Origin: Bolinopsis microptera
Taxonomy: Eukaryota > Ctenophora > Tentaculata > Lobata > Bolinopsidae
DNA length: 64,000 nt
Direction of reading: 5' to 3'
Assembly: GCF_026151205.1 (NCBI RefSeq)
Contig: NC_087082.1
Location: 13,735,365-13,799,364, forward strand
Shown: positions 1-11,900 of the stretch, one piece after another
Numbering within the stretch: the stretch's first letter is position 1
Layout: every line of letters begins with the position of its first letter
The notes under the pieces: generated by a model
The model's input: only the letters and a program-made list of their open reading frames with translations
The model's database searches: none
What the model was told of the DNA's origin: nothing
Position numbers and translations under genes: made by a program

Positions 1-339
1 AGGAGTTAGGACTATAAATCTTAGATCTTTTAACAAACAATAAATGGACTTAAGTCTGACGTAATTTACCAACTCTAATTGCAGGTATTAGCATAGGAGA
101 TTAGAATAATCAATTTCAATGACTCATGGTACGGTTCATAAAATTTTAATTTGATCTGTAACCTGGCCACGGAAACATCCTAAAAAAGGCTCAAATCTTC
201 CTTATCGTAAACCAATCTTTAGATAATCAGGACTTGGCCGCAGCTCAAGTAACCAGCTTCAAATTTCCGTTCTTTTCCCGTTATTTGGTCGTGGTTTCCA
301 TCACGAATTCGTTTCTAGTTGTATTATATCTTGTAAAGT
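1..339 (+). promoter_or_regulatory. 5' flank of the BPI-like gene
   Basis: This AT-rich stretch lies upstream of the start codon at 340. No strong TATA, initiator or CCAAT arrangement stands out. A TATA-like run at about 331 sits too close to the ATG to be the core promoter of the usual kind, so the real promoter may lie outside the window or be TATA-less. Called only because of its position. Confidence 0.25.
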
Positions 340-3300
340 ATGGTATTGCCATTGGTAATAGTTTTGTTTGGTCTGGCCCTGGCCGGGTCGAGTAACAGTA
401 TGAAGCTGCCTGGCGTGGTTACTGTGATCAACGAACAGTTCTTTGAATCAGGTAAACAGATTGAATCGAGCTTCATGTCAACCTCCAATATGAGATGAAA
501 TATGGAAATTGGTGCCCGAATTTATCATAAAAACACGGAATAACTTATATCTTTTCAATATTGGATTTGGTAAACATGACCGAACAGTTAACAACATTTA
601 ACTAAAGAATGTGTTTTAAATTTGAAGTCTGGGCGTTCTTTGTTCACTTTTTCATTGATTAATTTTAAAACAGAAATAATCAAGAATATATCAATGGTAA
701 TCAATGCAATGATCAATAGTTCCTCACGAGAACAATGCAGTAGGAATTAAAAGCATTTGGCTACGAAGTACGAATTACTGAACCGCAGCCCTGTAGGAGC
801 TGTGATCGATGTTTAACAAAACACGTGACCAACTTTGAACTTAGCTTTGACCTCCCTCAGTAAAAAATAACGAGGAACTGTGGCCGTTGTCCTTCTAAAT
901 TTCAGAAAGAAAGTATCCACTCTGGATGCGGATTTTTCCCGATCCATGACTCATGTACCGAAGTCACAAAAGAGTCAAGGACAAGGGTTAGCGAACAAGG
1001 TTTTTTTTTGTATATGGTAGCTTGTCAGCTTGTGTCCGTCGTGGCCGTCGTCGTCGTACGGCCTGTCACTCCGCAATATTTGCATGCTTATAAACAGTAA
1101 AGCCTGGGGTCCCCAGGTTGTATGGAATATGATAAATACACAATCACGGAGCGGGAAATTGAGCGGCCATCCACAGAAGAAAAGCGGCCGCATTTCTTGT
1201 TAGTAAACATATCTCTATATAATCCCTGGCAGGATTTGATTACTAATATAAATACTAATATTAATGTTTTGTACAATTACATCTAGAGACGAGGAAACTG
1301 TTTGATGATCTAGAGAAGGAGCTGATAGAGATGGATGATCAGACTGTCAGAGGGATGGATGGCAGACTTAGATGGGCGCTAACCGGGTATGTTAACCTCT
1401 ATAGTCATTAGTCGCTATTGTAGTCACTACAGTAGTGACTACAGTAGTGACTACAGTAGTGACTACAGTAGTGACTACAGTAGTCACTACAGTAGTCACT
1501 ACTGTAGTCACTACTGTAGTCACTACTGTAGTCACTACAGTAGTGACTACAGTAGTCACTACAGTAGTCACTACTGTAGTCACTACTGTAGTCACTACTG
1601 TAGTCACTACTGTAGTCACTACTGTAGTCACTACTGTAGTCACTACTGTAGTCACTACTGTAGTCACTACTGTAGTCACTACTGTAGTCACTACTGTAGT
1701 CACTACTGTAGTCACTACTGTAGTCACTACTGTAGTCACTACTGTAGTCACTACTGTAGTCACTACTGTAGTCACTGCTAGTGAGTTAGTAACAAGGTTA
1801 AGTAACAAAAACACGACTTAACATTTCCTACTTTCAGACTGGGAATATACCATTTTAAAGGACCAGAAACAAACGTTGAGATTAGCAGTACTAACGACAA
1901 GGCAGTCTTCACCCTAGAGATGGAGGATGCTACCGTTAAAACCTCCTTCAAATGGGCAGCTAGCTATGATCTGTGGCTTACTGACATTAAGATTAGTGGG
2001 AGCGCTAATGCTAAGTTGTATCAGGTCGACATGACCAAATCTGTTGCTCTTGGTAAGTTTCTGATTGGTAGTTTGGTAATTGGTGGCAGTTTAGCTTGAT
2101 TTGAAATCAAACTCTTAAAAAGTAGCTTTTTATAAGATTCTGAGGACTTCGACCTATTTTGTTATTGACTCCGATTATATATCACAAACCACTCTTTAAT
2201 TTAAATCATCATATGACTGAATATTCTGGTACAGGCATCTCAGAAGCAGGTAAACTGGAGCTAGACGCTAGGAACTGTGAACTAGACTCCTGCTGTTCTC
2301 TGGAGATCGACAACATGGATATCAGTGTTTATGGAGGTGTTGTAGCTTGGATCATCGATCAGGTAAGTAGCTACAATACCGTCTCCAGTGCATTAAACAA
2401 ACAAGCCACGACGAAGGCGATTCAAAAAAAATTTGATCAAAGTTGTAGAATGTAGTATCCTTTGCTCGAAGTATAGCCATTGTAAACTTCGCTCCACTAC
2501 AAAATACTAATTCAATGATCTCGTGGTCCGAGCCAAATAAAGATGATCTGCAATCAAAGTGCTCAATTCTATATATTAATAGACAATCAAGTTGCTTATT
2601 AGTTAACCACTTCTCCAGACGATAGACTGGTGGAAGGGAGAGATTAAAGATTTGATAAGAGAGGAAGCCTGTGCAAGGATAGACGATGTCATTCACTCTG
2701 AACGTGAGTTAACATCACTCTCAATAAACCTTATACTGTTTTCTTAAAGCAACAAAATCATTCTGCTACAATTCTTGACTCCATTACAAACTCAACCTAA
2801 ACGTATTTTCAGTGAACGCAGCGTTAGAATCCTTCCCCTCTACAACAGACATAGTGCACGAGGACCTACATCTGAACTACACCCTGCTCCATCTCGACAC
2901 TGTGGGGGACTGCCTGATAGTGGGGGTAGACGGGAGTGTAACTCCACTAGCACAGGAGGTGGAGGAGGGGTCGAACAACACGGTCTTTAACGTGACAATC
3001 GCAGACATTAGTAACGGGACAGTCACAGAAAACAGTAACGTTTATACAGTAACGCCAACGGAGCTAAGTATCGTGACTTCAGCAGAGGGATCACTACTCG
3101 GGGTTGGGGGACACACACCACTTCCAGGTTTGTAAAATAAGTTTCGGCATCAATATTGCTAACACAATGTCCCCTCTTCCATTCAGCTCCACTATAATAC
3201 ACAGCACGTCTGATTTCAGTCAGCGATGGCTGAGGAGGGAGGGATGAGTACTAATTCCTAAATTTCCAGTGAGCGAGTGTGTAGCCGAAGATTACGACTT

Positions 3301-4614
3301 CAGTACAAGGATCTCACACGGAACAATACAATCTTTGGCAAATTCTGTGTTCCAGGCCGGTCTGCTAGGTTCTTATAATTTGGACAAGACAACAGTAAGT
3401 GACCTCCTGCAATTTTTCTCTATGGTAGAGTTACCAGAGTTTCATAAGCTAACTGTAGAGCAGCAAGAACAAGTACTACTAATGTGGAGTTCTTCTTTAC
3501 CCCATCATCCCTCCCAGATCCAGCGAGTCAAAATGTTCGAGCCCGGCTTCTTTGCTCGAGGTAATGATGAGCTGATGCAGCATTACTTGCTCAACATTGA
3601 TGTCAACATCACTGGTCCACCCATCGCTTCCATCAATGCAAACAAATCTTGTGAGTTCTTATTGAATATGTAAAAAATTACATCACACATTTAAAGCATA
3701 TTGCATTAAATGGGGTTAAAAAATGAGCATCCATTAGCCATATTGCGCCAGGTATAGAGATGGATATCCCAACATCAATGGACCTCGTGATGGTGCACCC
3801 CAACAAGAGTAAGCAAAAGAAGCTGCTGCTCAAGCTAAACGCTACATTCACGGTTGGAGTTCAGTTTGAGGTGACCAAGGATACAACAATGTTGGAGGAT
3901 GGTGGCGAGGGTATTAGGGTCAAACTTCAGGGCAAGGTTGTCAGTCTTTAGTGAGTAATCGACCCGTATTTAATTTATCATTCACTTATTTTTTTACCAG
4001 CTGAACAATTAAATAATATTGAAAGCTCCATATGCTATCAACGATTGATGAAATTTAAAAGACGGGATACATCAAATTTATTAAGCTAAGACCACACTGC
4101 ATATAGTGCATGTACCATATCATTGCTGTAGACTATTATATATATATATCAGTCTAGTCGAAAAATGTTAAAAATATTTAAATAATCCCATTCCTGCAGT
4201 TCGACGCTTCACAACACGACAGTGACCAAGGAGTACGAGCTAGAACTGAAGCTATCCAGTGTGGGAATACTGCTGGACATGATCCGTGCTAATCTCATCC
4301 AGCCCAGGATCTACAAACATCTAGAAAACGGCATTCCTACTAACTTCGGGGACGTCTTCGACATTGACGTGTCTCACTTCAAATATTTTGAGGTATGATC
4401 CGACTGCTTTTCAAACGCTTAAAATTCTCGTTTCCACACAAAACCTAAGGTTAAGCAATAAGCATGCTGAGCAAATTTAATTTCCCAATAAGATTGCTAC
4501 ATTAAGTTATATACTTCAACCGATTGAAGTTAAATTATCTGAATGACACGTTCAACGTTTCAGAACTACGTTGAGTTTGACGGAACGATAAACGATTGGA
4601 CTATGAGCATGTGA
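340..4614 (+). CDS. BPI/LBP/PLUNC-family secreted lipid-binding protein, 10 exons
   Basis: Exons read by splice sites and phase: 340-451, 1287-1386, 1838-2052, 2235-2362, 2619-2703, 2813-3127, 3270-3650, 3752-3950, 4200-4392, 4564-4614. They total 1779 bases and 592 residues. The first exon gives a signal peptide (MVLPLVIVLFGLALAG), so the product is secreted. Exons 2-5 resemble the N-terminal barrel of bactericidal/permeability-increasing protein. The family disulphide is suggested by cysteines in NCELDSCC (exon 4) and REEAC (exon 5). Exons 6-9 give a divergent second half with many N-glycosylation sequons (NYT, NNT, NVT, NGT, NIT, NKS, NAT, NTT). It is about 100 residues longer than typical BPI or LBP, mainly in the 315-base exon 6. 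The family binds lipopolysaccharide or other lipids, and the ligand here is unknown. Family assignment comes from fold-level sequence pattern. Exon phases are seen directly. Confidence 0.82.
1417..1780. repeat. 12-bp quasi-palindromic minisatellite in intron 2 of the BPI-like gene
   Basis: About 30 units of GTAGTCACTAC plus a linker A or T. Each unit is a palindrome around one central base, so GTAGTCACTAC and GTAGTGACTAC are reverse complements. The first part of the array mixes both orientations, and the second half is nearly uniform. Several frames on both strands are open only because the unit is a multiple of three without stops. These are not genes. Confidence 0.95.
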
Positions 4615-4670
4615 AGCTGAAGGGAGCTTTTGAAACTGCCAACTGAAGTATAGCTTTGATAAAGACAATA

Positions 4671-4715
4671 CCGGATACTCCTACCCCTGAGTTACTCAGG
4701 AGTAGGAGTATCCGG
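4671..4715 (+). other. Perfect-looking 21-bp-arm hairpin in the 3' UTR of the BPI-like gene
   Basis: Arms CCGGATACTCCTAC-CCCTGAG and CTCAGGAGTAGGAGTATCCGG flank a TTA loop, with one mismatch. It starts 57 bases after the stop codon, so it should lie in the transcript. It could be an RNA structure that affects mRNA stability or 3' end formation, or a tiny foldback element. The inverted repeat is seen directly and the role is unknown. Confidence 0.7.
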
Positions 4716-4810
4716 TGAGTACTGTTCATATTTCCGTGGGATTTTTACTCATATATTAAAATTGTATCTTCCGATTATTATATGAACCTACGGCTACACA
4801 TATGCAACAA

Positions 4811-5180
4811 TGGGCCAAGTTACTTGGCTCATTTTTTCATTCTGTGGGTGGAAGTCATTAGGATCGGATCCATAGACGCATCTGCATGTGAAATTTGAAG
4901 TAAATTTAAGCATGTTTTTGTAAAATCAGTTTTTTTTTGTAGAATGCAATATAACGGGCTATATAATTATAACATGGATCTCGACTTCCACATAAGATAG
5001 CTAACATAGCCCACGAAGTAATTACAGTTTTTTGGTCTTCACTGCTTTTTAAAAGCAGGGTGATATGGGCCAAGTCACTTGGCCCAACTTATTTCCAATA
5101 AACCATAAACTGATTTGGTCTACGTAACTTGGCCCACCCATTTATAGAACATTCTGTGGGATAGGTAACGTAGACCAATG
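4811..5180. repeat. Palindrome-rich repeat block
   Basis: Contains TGGGCCAAGTTACTTGGCTCA-type palindromes at 4811-4831 and 5066-5086 (the second is perfect around one central C), then TTGGTCTACGTAACTTGG at 5115 and its partial inverse GGTAACGTAGACCAA at 5164-5178. ATTCTGTGGG occurs twice (about 4840 and 5151). The pattern suggests a small foldback or MITE-like element, possibly duplicated. No coding capacity. Confidence 0.55.
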
Positions 5181-6888
5181 GGATAGTTTTTCCAGTTTAT
5201 CTCAAAACTACCAAAAACTTCTTAGCCCATTCTTACATGTAATGTGCAGGTTCATTATATGCTGACCCACGTTGCACGTACGCGATCAGAACGACTCTTA
5301 GAATTTATTTAATTTTATCTGAGCAACTAATTATGATATTTTGGGAAACTGGTAATTATTTTGATCATAAGAGTGTTCTTTTTAAACCGATCAGTTTACA
5401 TGTTTATTGACACACGTTACAACCCCTTTTCAAGCAAAACGTTGCAACGTCCCTTTTCAAGCAAAATAAGAGTGGGTCAAGAGGACCAATAATTTTAAAG
5501 AGCCTAAACTATAAATCCGATCAACGAGATAAGTGCAAAATATCATCGTTCATTGTGATTCTGAAAATATCAAATGAAAGGGTTATTTTGAATCGGGCGA
5601 AAATCGAAATCACCCTTCAGAAAATCACGAGCTAGGTTTTTATTTATAGACAATTTTGTTCAGAAGATATATATATATCATGATTTTGATTTGTACTGTG
5701 CCGCGCCTTCGCGCGAAGACACTTTGTACACAAAAGTGGCGATGCTGCCTCCAGATTCAGTAATTGCAATAGACTATTCCAGAAGGACTTCTGGCTAAAT
5801 TGGTGTAATTTGCCGATATGAAGCACAGATTCGAGCGTTTTAAGCAATAACTTGTACACTGTTACATACTACGATAAGATTATCTTTCTATCTCTGCAAA
5901 TAATATGATGGACACTAAATTGATCGTGTGCACAAGTCTGTATGAGTTTCTACGAGCCATAAACCAAACTTGGGATTCCAGCTAGAAAAAGCTCCACATG
6001 AATTCTTTCCAAAAATTATTGAGAGAAGAAGTAAAAGAAGTAAGATTAATAAAACTGATAACTCAGTTACACACACTGCTCAGCATTTGTTTAAAACAAT
6101 AATACCAGCTCAAACATTAACTTCTGTTCGCAATAAAGCAATAGCAACTTGCTGGCATTCTTTCTTTTTGGTATCTAGGGAAGAAACATCTTTTAAAGGA
6201 TGGTATTTCGATGATCGTATCGTAAAAATCTTAAGAAAGTTACAAACAATAATATTAAAATCAATCATTAGGATATAATACAAAATGTAGAGTCAAAGTA
6301 AACCCAGGGATCGTTCACATTTTGTTAGGTATTAGGAGGTCAAGGTCACTGAAGGTTATGTATACGATTAAATAACCTACAAATATCCTGTGCGAAGATT
6401 AAATATATATTTTTCAATATGAATGTCCATTGTCCAGGGTATTTACGATGGCCAAAAAGTGACCTTCATAATATCTGACCGATCTCATCAATTCCTAAAG
6501 TTAAAGATGAATGAGGTTTTATAAAAATCTTTGTACACATATATTATATAATAATGATCAAGTATATCATGACTATGGATTTATAGCTCATAGCATTTCG
6601 AATATAAACAAGAAAATATTGATATTATTAAAACATCGGGCATACTTTCGGACGACGTTTTAAAGAAATAACTGACGTGAAAAATCGCATTTAAACACTC
6701 ATGTTTGAAAAGTGTTAAAGTTGTCAAAAGCTTGCAGCAAGAATTGAAAACTGCGCAAATTATAGCACCCGCTCAAATAAATAACCCCCATGTTATTATT
6801 AACTTATCATATATTAGATATATACAATATACATATATAAACTTAAAATCAGTCTCGTACCCACCAAAAACACATAAGATATCCTGGG

Positions 6889-8892
6889 CTATTTTATCAT
6901 TTTCCAGAGTTTAAGTTTGAAACCGAGGATTTCGGATGCCAGCCCGGAGAAAGCAGAAAGAAGGAAGACTCGCAAAAATTGAGAAACAAGAGGGGAAAGG
7001 AAGAAGACGGAAGTTTCTCGACTGTCGATCTCTTTTAGAAGTTTTGATGACAACTGCAGTACCTGAAATAGACAACTTGTTAGTCGACAACTTGTTAGTC
7101 GATACACAATGTTCAAAATTTAACTCTAACTTTCGGTAAGGTTTAAATGTTAAGAGTAATTAACCATGCTCTGATCTTCGTTTGATAATTGCGATCAATT
7201 CAAACCACATTTTCTCCAGACTCTAATTAAAATAAATATAAAATCATCAACCTACACCGCATTTACAAGCCAAATACAAGAAATATCAGCTGATTTATCT
7301 GCTCGACCAACGAGTCAAGACAACCCCCGATTACGTAATTATACGGTAAATTAGTCCTCTAATTAGTCCAATATGCGGACATAATATAAAATATATTATT
7401 ATCACACGTTCCCAGGTTGGGCTGGGTTTACCGTAAACGTGAATATTAAATGACCGATTTACGGATATTAAATGACCGATTTCCTTACACTCCCCTTGAT
7501 AGTGGCATGCGGAAAACGCGTTAACATTTTATCACCGTGAACAGTGAGATACACTAAGGAAGCAAGCCTGGTGCAGGGATGATTATGCCCGGAATTAAAG
7601 ATAATCTAAAGAACGCGAACGGTTAATTTTTAAACCAGCTTAGTGATAAGGAATTGTGTGATAATAAGATAAGGAATTGTGCGATAATTATTGTTCGCAT
7701 TGAAAAGAACTGCGCCCACTGGCAGGGAATCAAAGTGCATTCCTTATCAATAGTGTTCAATAAATTCCAACACTACTTTTCACACTATACATGATGAGCA
7801 GTCATACTTATTATTTGTAGTACTGTATGTAAAATATACGAGTGAAACTACAAAAACGTTGGGGGTTCATTACCATTTTGCCTCTGTCTAGAATAAACGG
7901 CAAATGACATTAATAAAATCATCCCACCCCACGGACCCCTTCCCATTCCACTGAACTAACCTGGTTAGCCTGCATGAGTTGTTCCTTCTTCTGGGGAGAC
8001 TGCTGAATGAAAAAGAAGAGGTTAATCTGTTCGGTGATAAGGAGAGAGTGGCTGTCAAACCTCTCGTTTATATCGTTACCCAGAGTGAAGAGACGGAGAA
8101 GATAGATGCTGAGGCACATGCTCCAGGCTATTGCGAGCCATGTAAAGTACATGTTCATTGAGTCTCCTCCTGAAGGAAGAGAGAGGAGCTGGTTAGTTGT
8201 GGTTTTTTAAAAAGGTTCGTATTTTGTTTTTATAGGCTTATATTATTAAACTATTTCAAATCCTCCATAGATTTTGTGTAGTTATTTAGTTCTGTGCAGT
8301 ATTGGAACTGTAAATCTTTTAATTGGGGAACCCGATAGAATCACACTAGCAGCTTTCAAGGGGAATAAGAGATGCAAAGCATGAATTCTTAAATGCTAAA
8401 GACACACAAGACAAGGGTTTTAATGTTTAGCTATTTTCATGACAGAATCGTGTTTATTATAATCTTTATCAGGCCTTTGCAATTTTCAGGAAAAAACTCT
8501 CTCCAAAAAGAGGCTGAAAATTGTTTGCTCAGGGACACGTCACGTCTCGTACAGCGGTCCACCTTTTAAATCGGTCCGAAATTTTACCCAGTTTGTTATA
8601 CCCAGATAAGATAATCACACCCGCAAAGTCTGATAGTCTCAGTAGAGATAACATTGTAATCACACACTCAGATAATAGATTATCTGTAATATTAATAACA
8701 CGTATATATCACACTGTTAACCCACGTGCAGTTTCGTCCTCCAGCTCCACTACTATCAGTTGCTCTACACACACGGTTTTGAAGTTAGTAAAACAGTCAT
8801 AGCTAGTCATAAACAGTCATAAACAGTCATAAACAGCCATAAATGGAGGCAATACTCATATTTAGATATACGCACACGTTTTAGCGTTAGTA

Positions 8893-8948
<56 letters not shown>

Positions 8949-11900
8949 GGTTAGTTGGTTAGTTAATTAGTTAGTTAGTTAAGCATTTAGTAAGTAAAAC
9001 GGAGCATTAGTCGTGGTTAGCTCACATTTTTTATTGAAAGATTTTAATTGAAAATGTTTTTTAAGTTTGTTAACTATTGAGATATTATTTGTTTCATTTC
9101 GGACAAAAATAGGTGATATGAATCCTCTCAATTTCCGGTCTGTTAGTGCTACAAGTCTGCATGCTGATTGCTGACATTGTTAGGTTATAACTACGGATAC
9201 GATAGTAAAATGGAAGATATGAGAAGGAAGAACTTTATATTAAGGTTATAACAAGGATAAGTTGTCTCTATACGTAACAATTAACAGGTTGAAATATTAT
9301 CCAAATATGTTCCGAGAATTGTGAGACATATAGGGGCGGGTGTGGCTCCCTGGAAATATCTCCTCATTTGTAAGTCATGATGTTCCGTAGTCAGATACCA
9401 AACAAGATTGCTACAGTTCATAACTAATATATTATCCTACATTGTATATAACACTAAAGTTCCGGGTATAAGTTCCGGTTGGCGTGGCGCCAAACATCCC
9501 AGGAATTGACTCCACCTAGCACAAATGAGCATATATGTATAGTGTAAAGTGTATAGTGTATTGTAGTAGAATAGAGTAGAGATAGTACCCTAGTAACCAT
9601 GGTAACCCTGGTAACCTTAGTAACCCTAGCCTAGTAACCCTGGTAACCCTAGCCTAGTAACCCTGGTAACCCTACTTCTAACAATGTACAATAGTCTGTA
9701 AACTCCAGCACTGTATCAGTTGTGATAAGAGAGAAGCCGTGTGGGTGAGATGTGAAGAAAACATACAGTTTGTATTAGAGGGACGGGGTGTGTGTGTTTT
9801 ATCAAGCGAGACTAGGTAATCTATATCAGACACTATTGTAGATCGTATAATGTAACACGCTGCAGCTGAAGCTGTTGAATCCGGTAAATCCCCATAAAGT
9901 CGAACAAGACACACTAAATCTGCACGTGTCTAATTTTAATTACGGAGAACATTGATTCTTTGATTGGTCCCTGGAGAACGTCCGATCTGCATCGAGTTGA
10001 AATTGTGCAGAAGTCAAAGTCAATCATCCTGATTAATATAAGCCGTTTACTGGACATAACAATAAGACCATGTCCAGGGGAATACAAATTAATTAGACAC
10101 ATCTATCTTCGTACTATAAGTATACTGTTGAATGCTGATTCAACAGAACTTAAAACACCCTCAATCAGTAAATAACTCCCAGTTTTACGACAACTTAGCA
10201 GACTTCACTGCACCAGGGATTATTAAAAACTTGTACCACCAGTCAGTAACCACTACAGACTAGTAACCACCACTGACAAAACACTTAGGCAGTTACCTGG
10301 TTAACATTCCAGTAGTTTATATAAACGAATGGAACATCTGTATAACAATACATCATCTGTATAAATACTTATAATGTTATAGATTTTACAGATGTTATAA
10401 ATCTGTATTATATTAATAAACTGTGCGCGCTGTAAATCATTCTCCAGTTTTGGTAACATAATACAAGATAAGATACACTTACATTGCTCATTGCAACAGT
10501 CACACTATTGATACTCCTCCTACTCAACCGTATGTGTGTATTTTACCTGTCACGTGACATGTTCCATCTATAATGTATCAGAGACAGCCATTAGGTCAGA
10601 ACAGTCTTCATGGTAAACAGATCTATTGTATCTGTAATCAACACACAAAAGTCTCACCAACACATGACTCCAATCATTTGATACCATGCAGATTGCAGTT
10701 CATGATGGCACCTTGTCCAATATCACATTAGTGATAATATGATACACTGTGTCAAGTACAGAATACCAGAATTTTGCGACGTCTTTGTAACAATTACACT
10801 ATTCGCAGAATCCTCCTTCCGTTTAAGTACAATTATTACAAGACAACGTCAGATTCAGTAAAATGGTTACTTACTACTTAGTGGTTAGTTAGTGGCCTCA
10901 CTGGTCGAATGCTTATTACAACCTACAAATTTACAGGACGCCACGTCTTGGTACAAGCAGGACCGGTTATCTCCCCGGTTATATATTGAGAAGATGAGGT
11001 AATGGCAAGGTGAGTCCTGAGAAGTGGACTAACGGTTGTAGTTGGCTGTCCGTATACACGCAATATGTCAGGGTTATTACAAGCAAATCAGGCATATTAC
11101 ATACATGAAATCTCACAGTAACTTATTATCTTAGACTTTTGAACAGGATATGAGGATATTACGGCAACTTGATGGCGGCAGTTCCCTAAATACAGTCATG
11201 TTTGATCGTTTTATCCAGTATAGAATATAGATCTGTCTATATTTAATAGGTTGTTTGTAGAACCTCGTGAGTTCGAGACAGATACAAGAAAACATTTCAA
11301 TAATATATTAAGCCTAAGGGCTAAGGCTAGACCGAAAAGTCCTTGTTGGGGGCAATGACATCGTCTATAAAGGGAAGGGTGACATCGTCGTAACATTTGA
11401 TAATTTAATCTACGAAATGAGCCCCCTGCAACTGAAAAAGCACATACGCGATACATTATCCCATTTATAAAAACAAAAATGTCCCTATTCATATTGTAAC
11501 GTGTACAGCTAGAATTTATCTATGAAAATTGTTCAAAAACCAAAGTATGAGACGTGTGGTTCGTCCTCCATAATTAATGAGATAGTACAAAGCCTTTTTC
11601 AATTTGATCTAAACTGATTTGTCTTAACATAATGCCTTATACTTTTACAAAGCAGCCCTGATATACCCACATCTCCACATCTCCAGTTTACACTGTGGCC
11701 TGCAATATGCTTAGACCAAGTTATACCTAGTATTATAGACTTAGTGTATAACTTAGTGTATAACTTAGTATCATAGTATAAGGCACATAAACCAGTCCTC
11801 TCAAGATAATAGAGGTACAATAATCTGCAGTTACCCGTACTACACAGTTTAATGCAGACAACTAAATTCAAGCTATCTGCACAATACAGACTACTTGAAT

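Larger units (their letters stand above)
4615..6888. other. Convergent intergenic region, no defensible gene
   Basis: Lies between the stop of the BPI-like gene (+) and the stop of PHTF (-). It must hold both 3' untranslated regions. It contains a 45-base hairpin at 4671-4715 and a palindromic repeat block at 4811-5180. An open frame on the plus strand ending near 6278 (basic, isoleucine-rich, no recognisable domain, no clear ATG at its start) has no support as a gene. Confidence 0.6.

Noticed and set aside
1389-1821. Long open frames of YCSH and VVTT repeats on both strands
   Set aside because: They are produced by a 12-bp minisatellite lacking stops. The true exons of the host gene flank it.
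5970-6278. Basic 102-codon frame between the convergent genes
   Set aside because: No ATG at its apparent start, no domain and no splice context.
8891-8981. TTAG array as telomeric repeat
   Set aside because: The unit is four bases, is internal to a gene and is not a known telomere unit.
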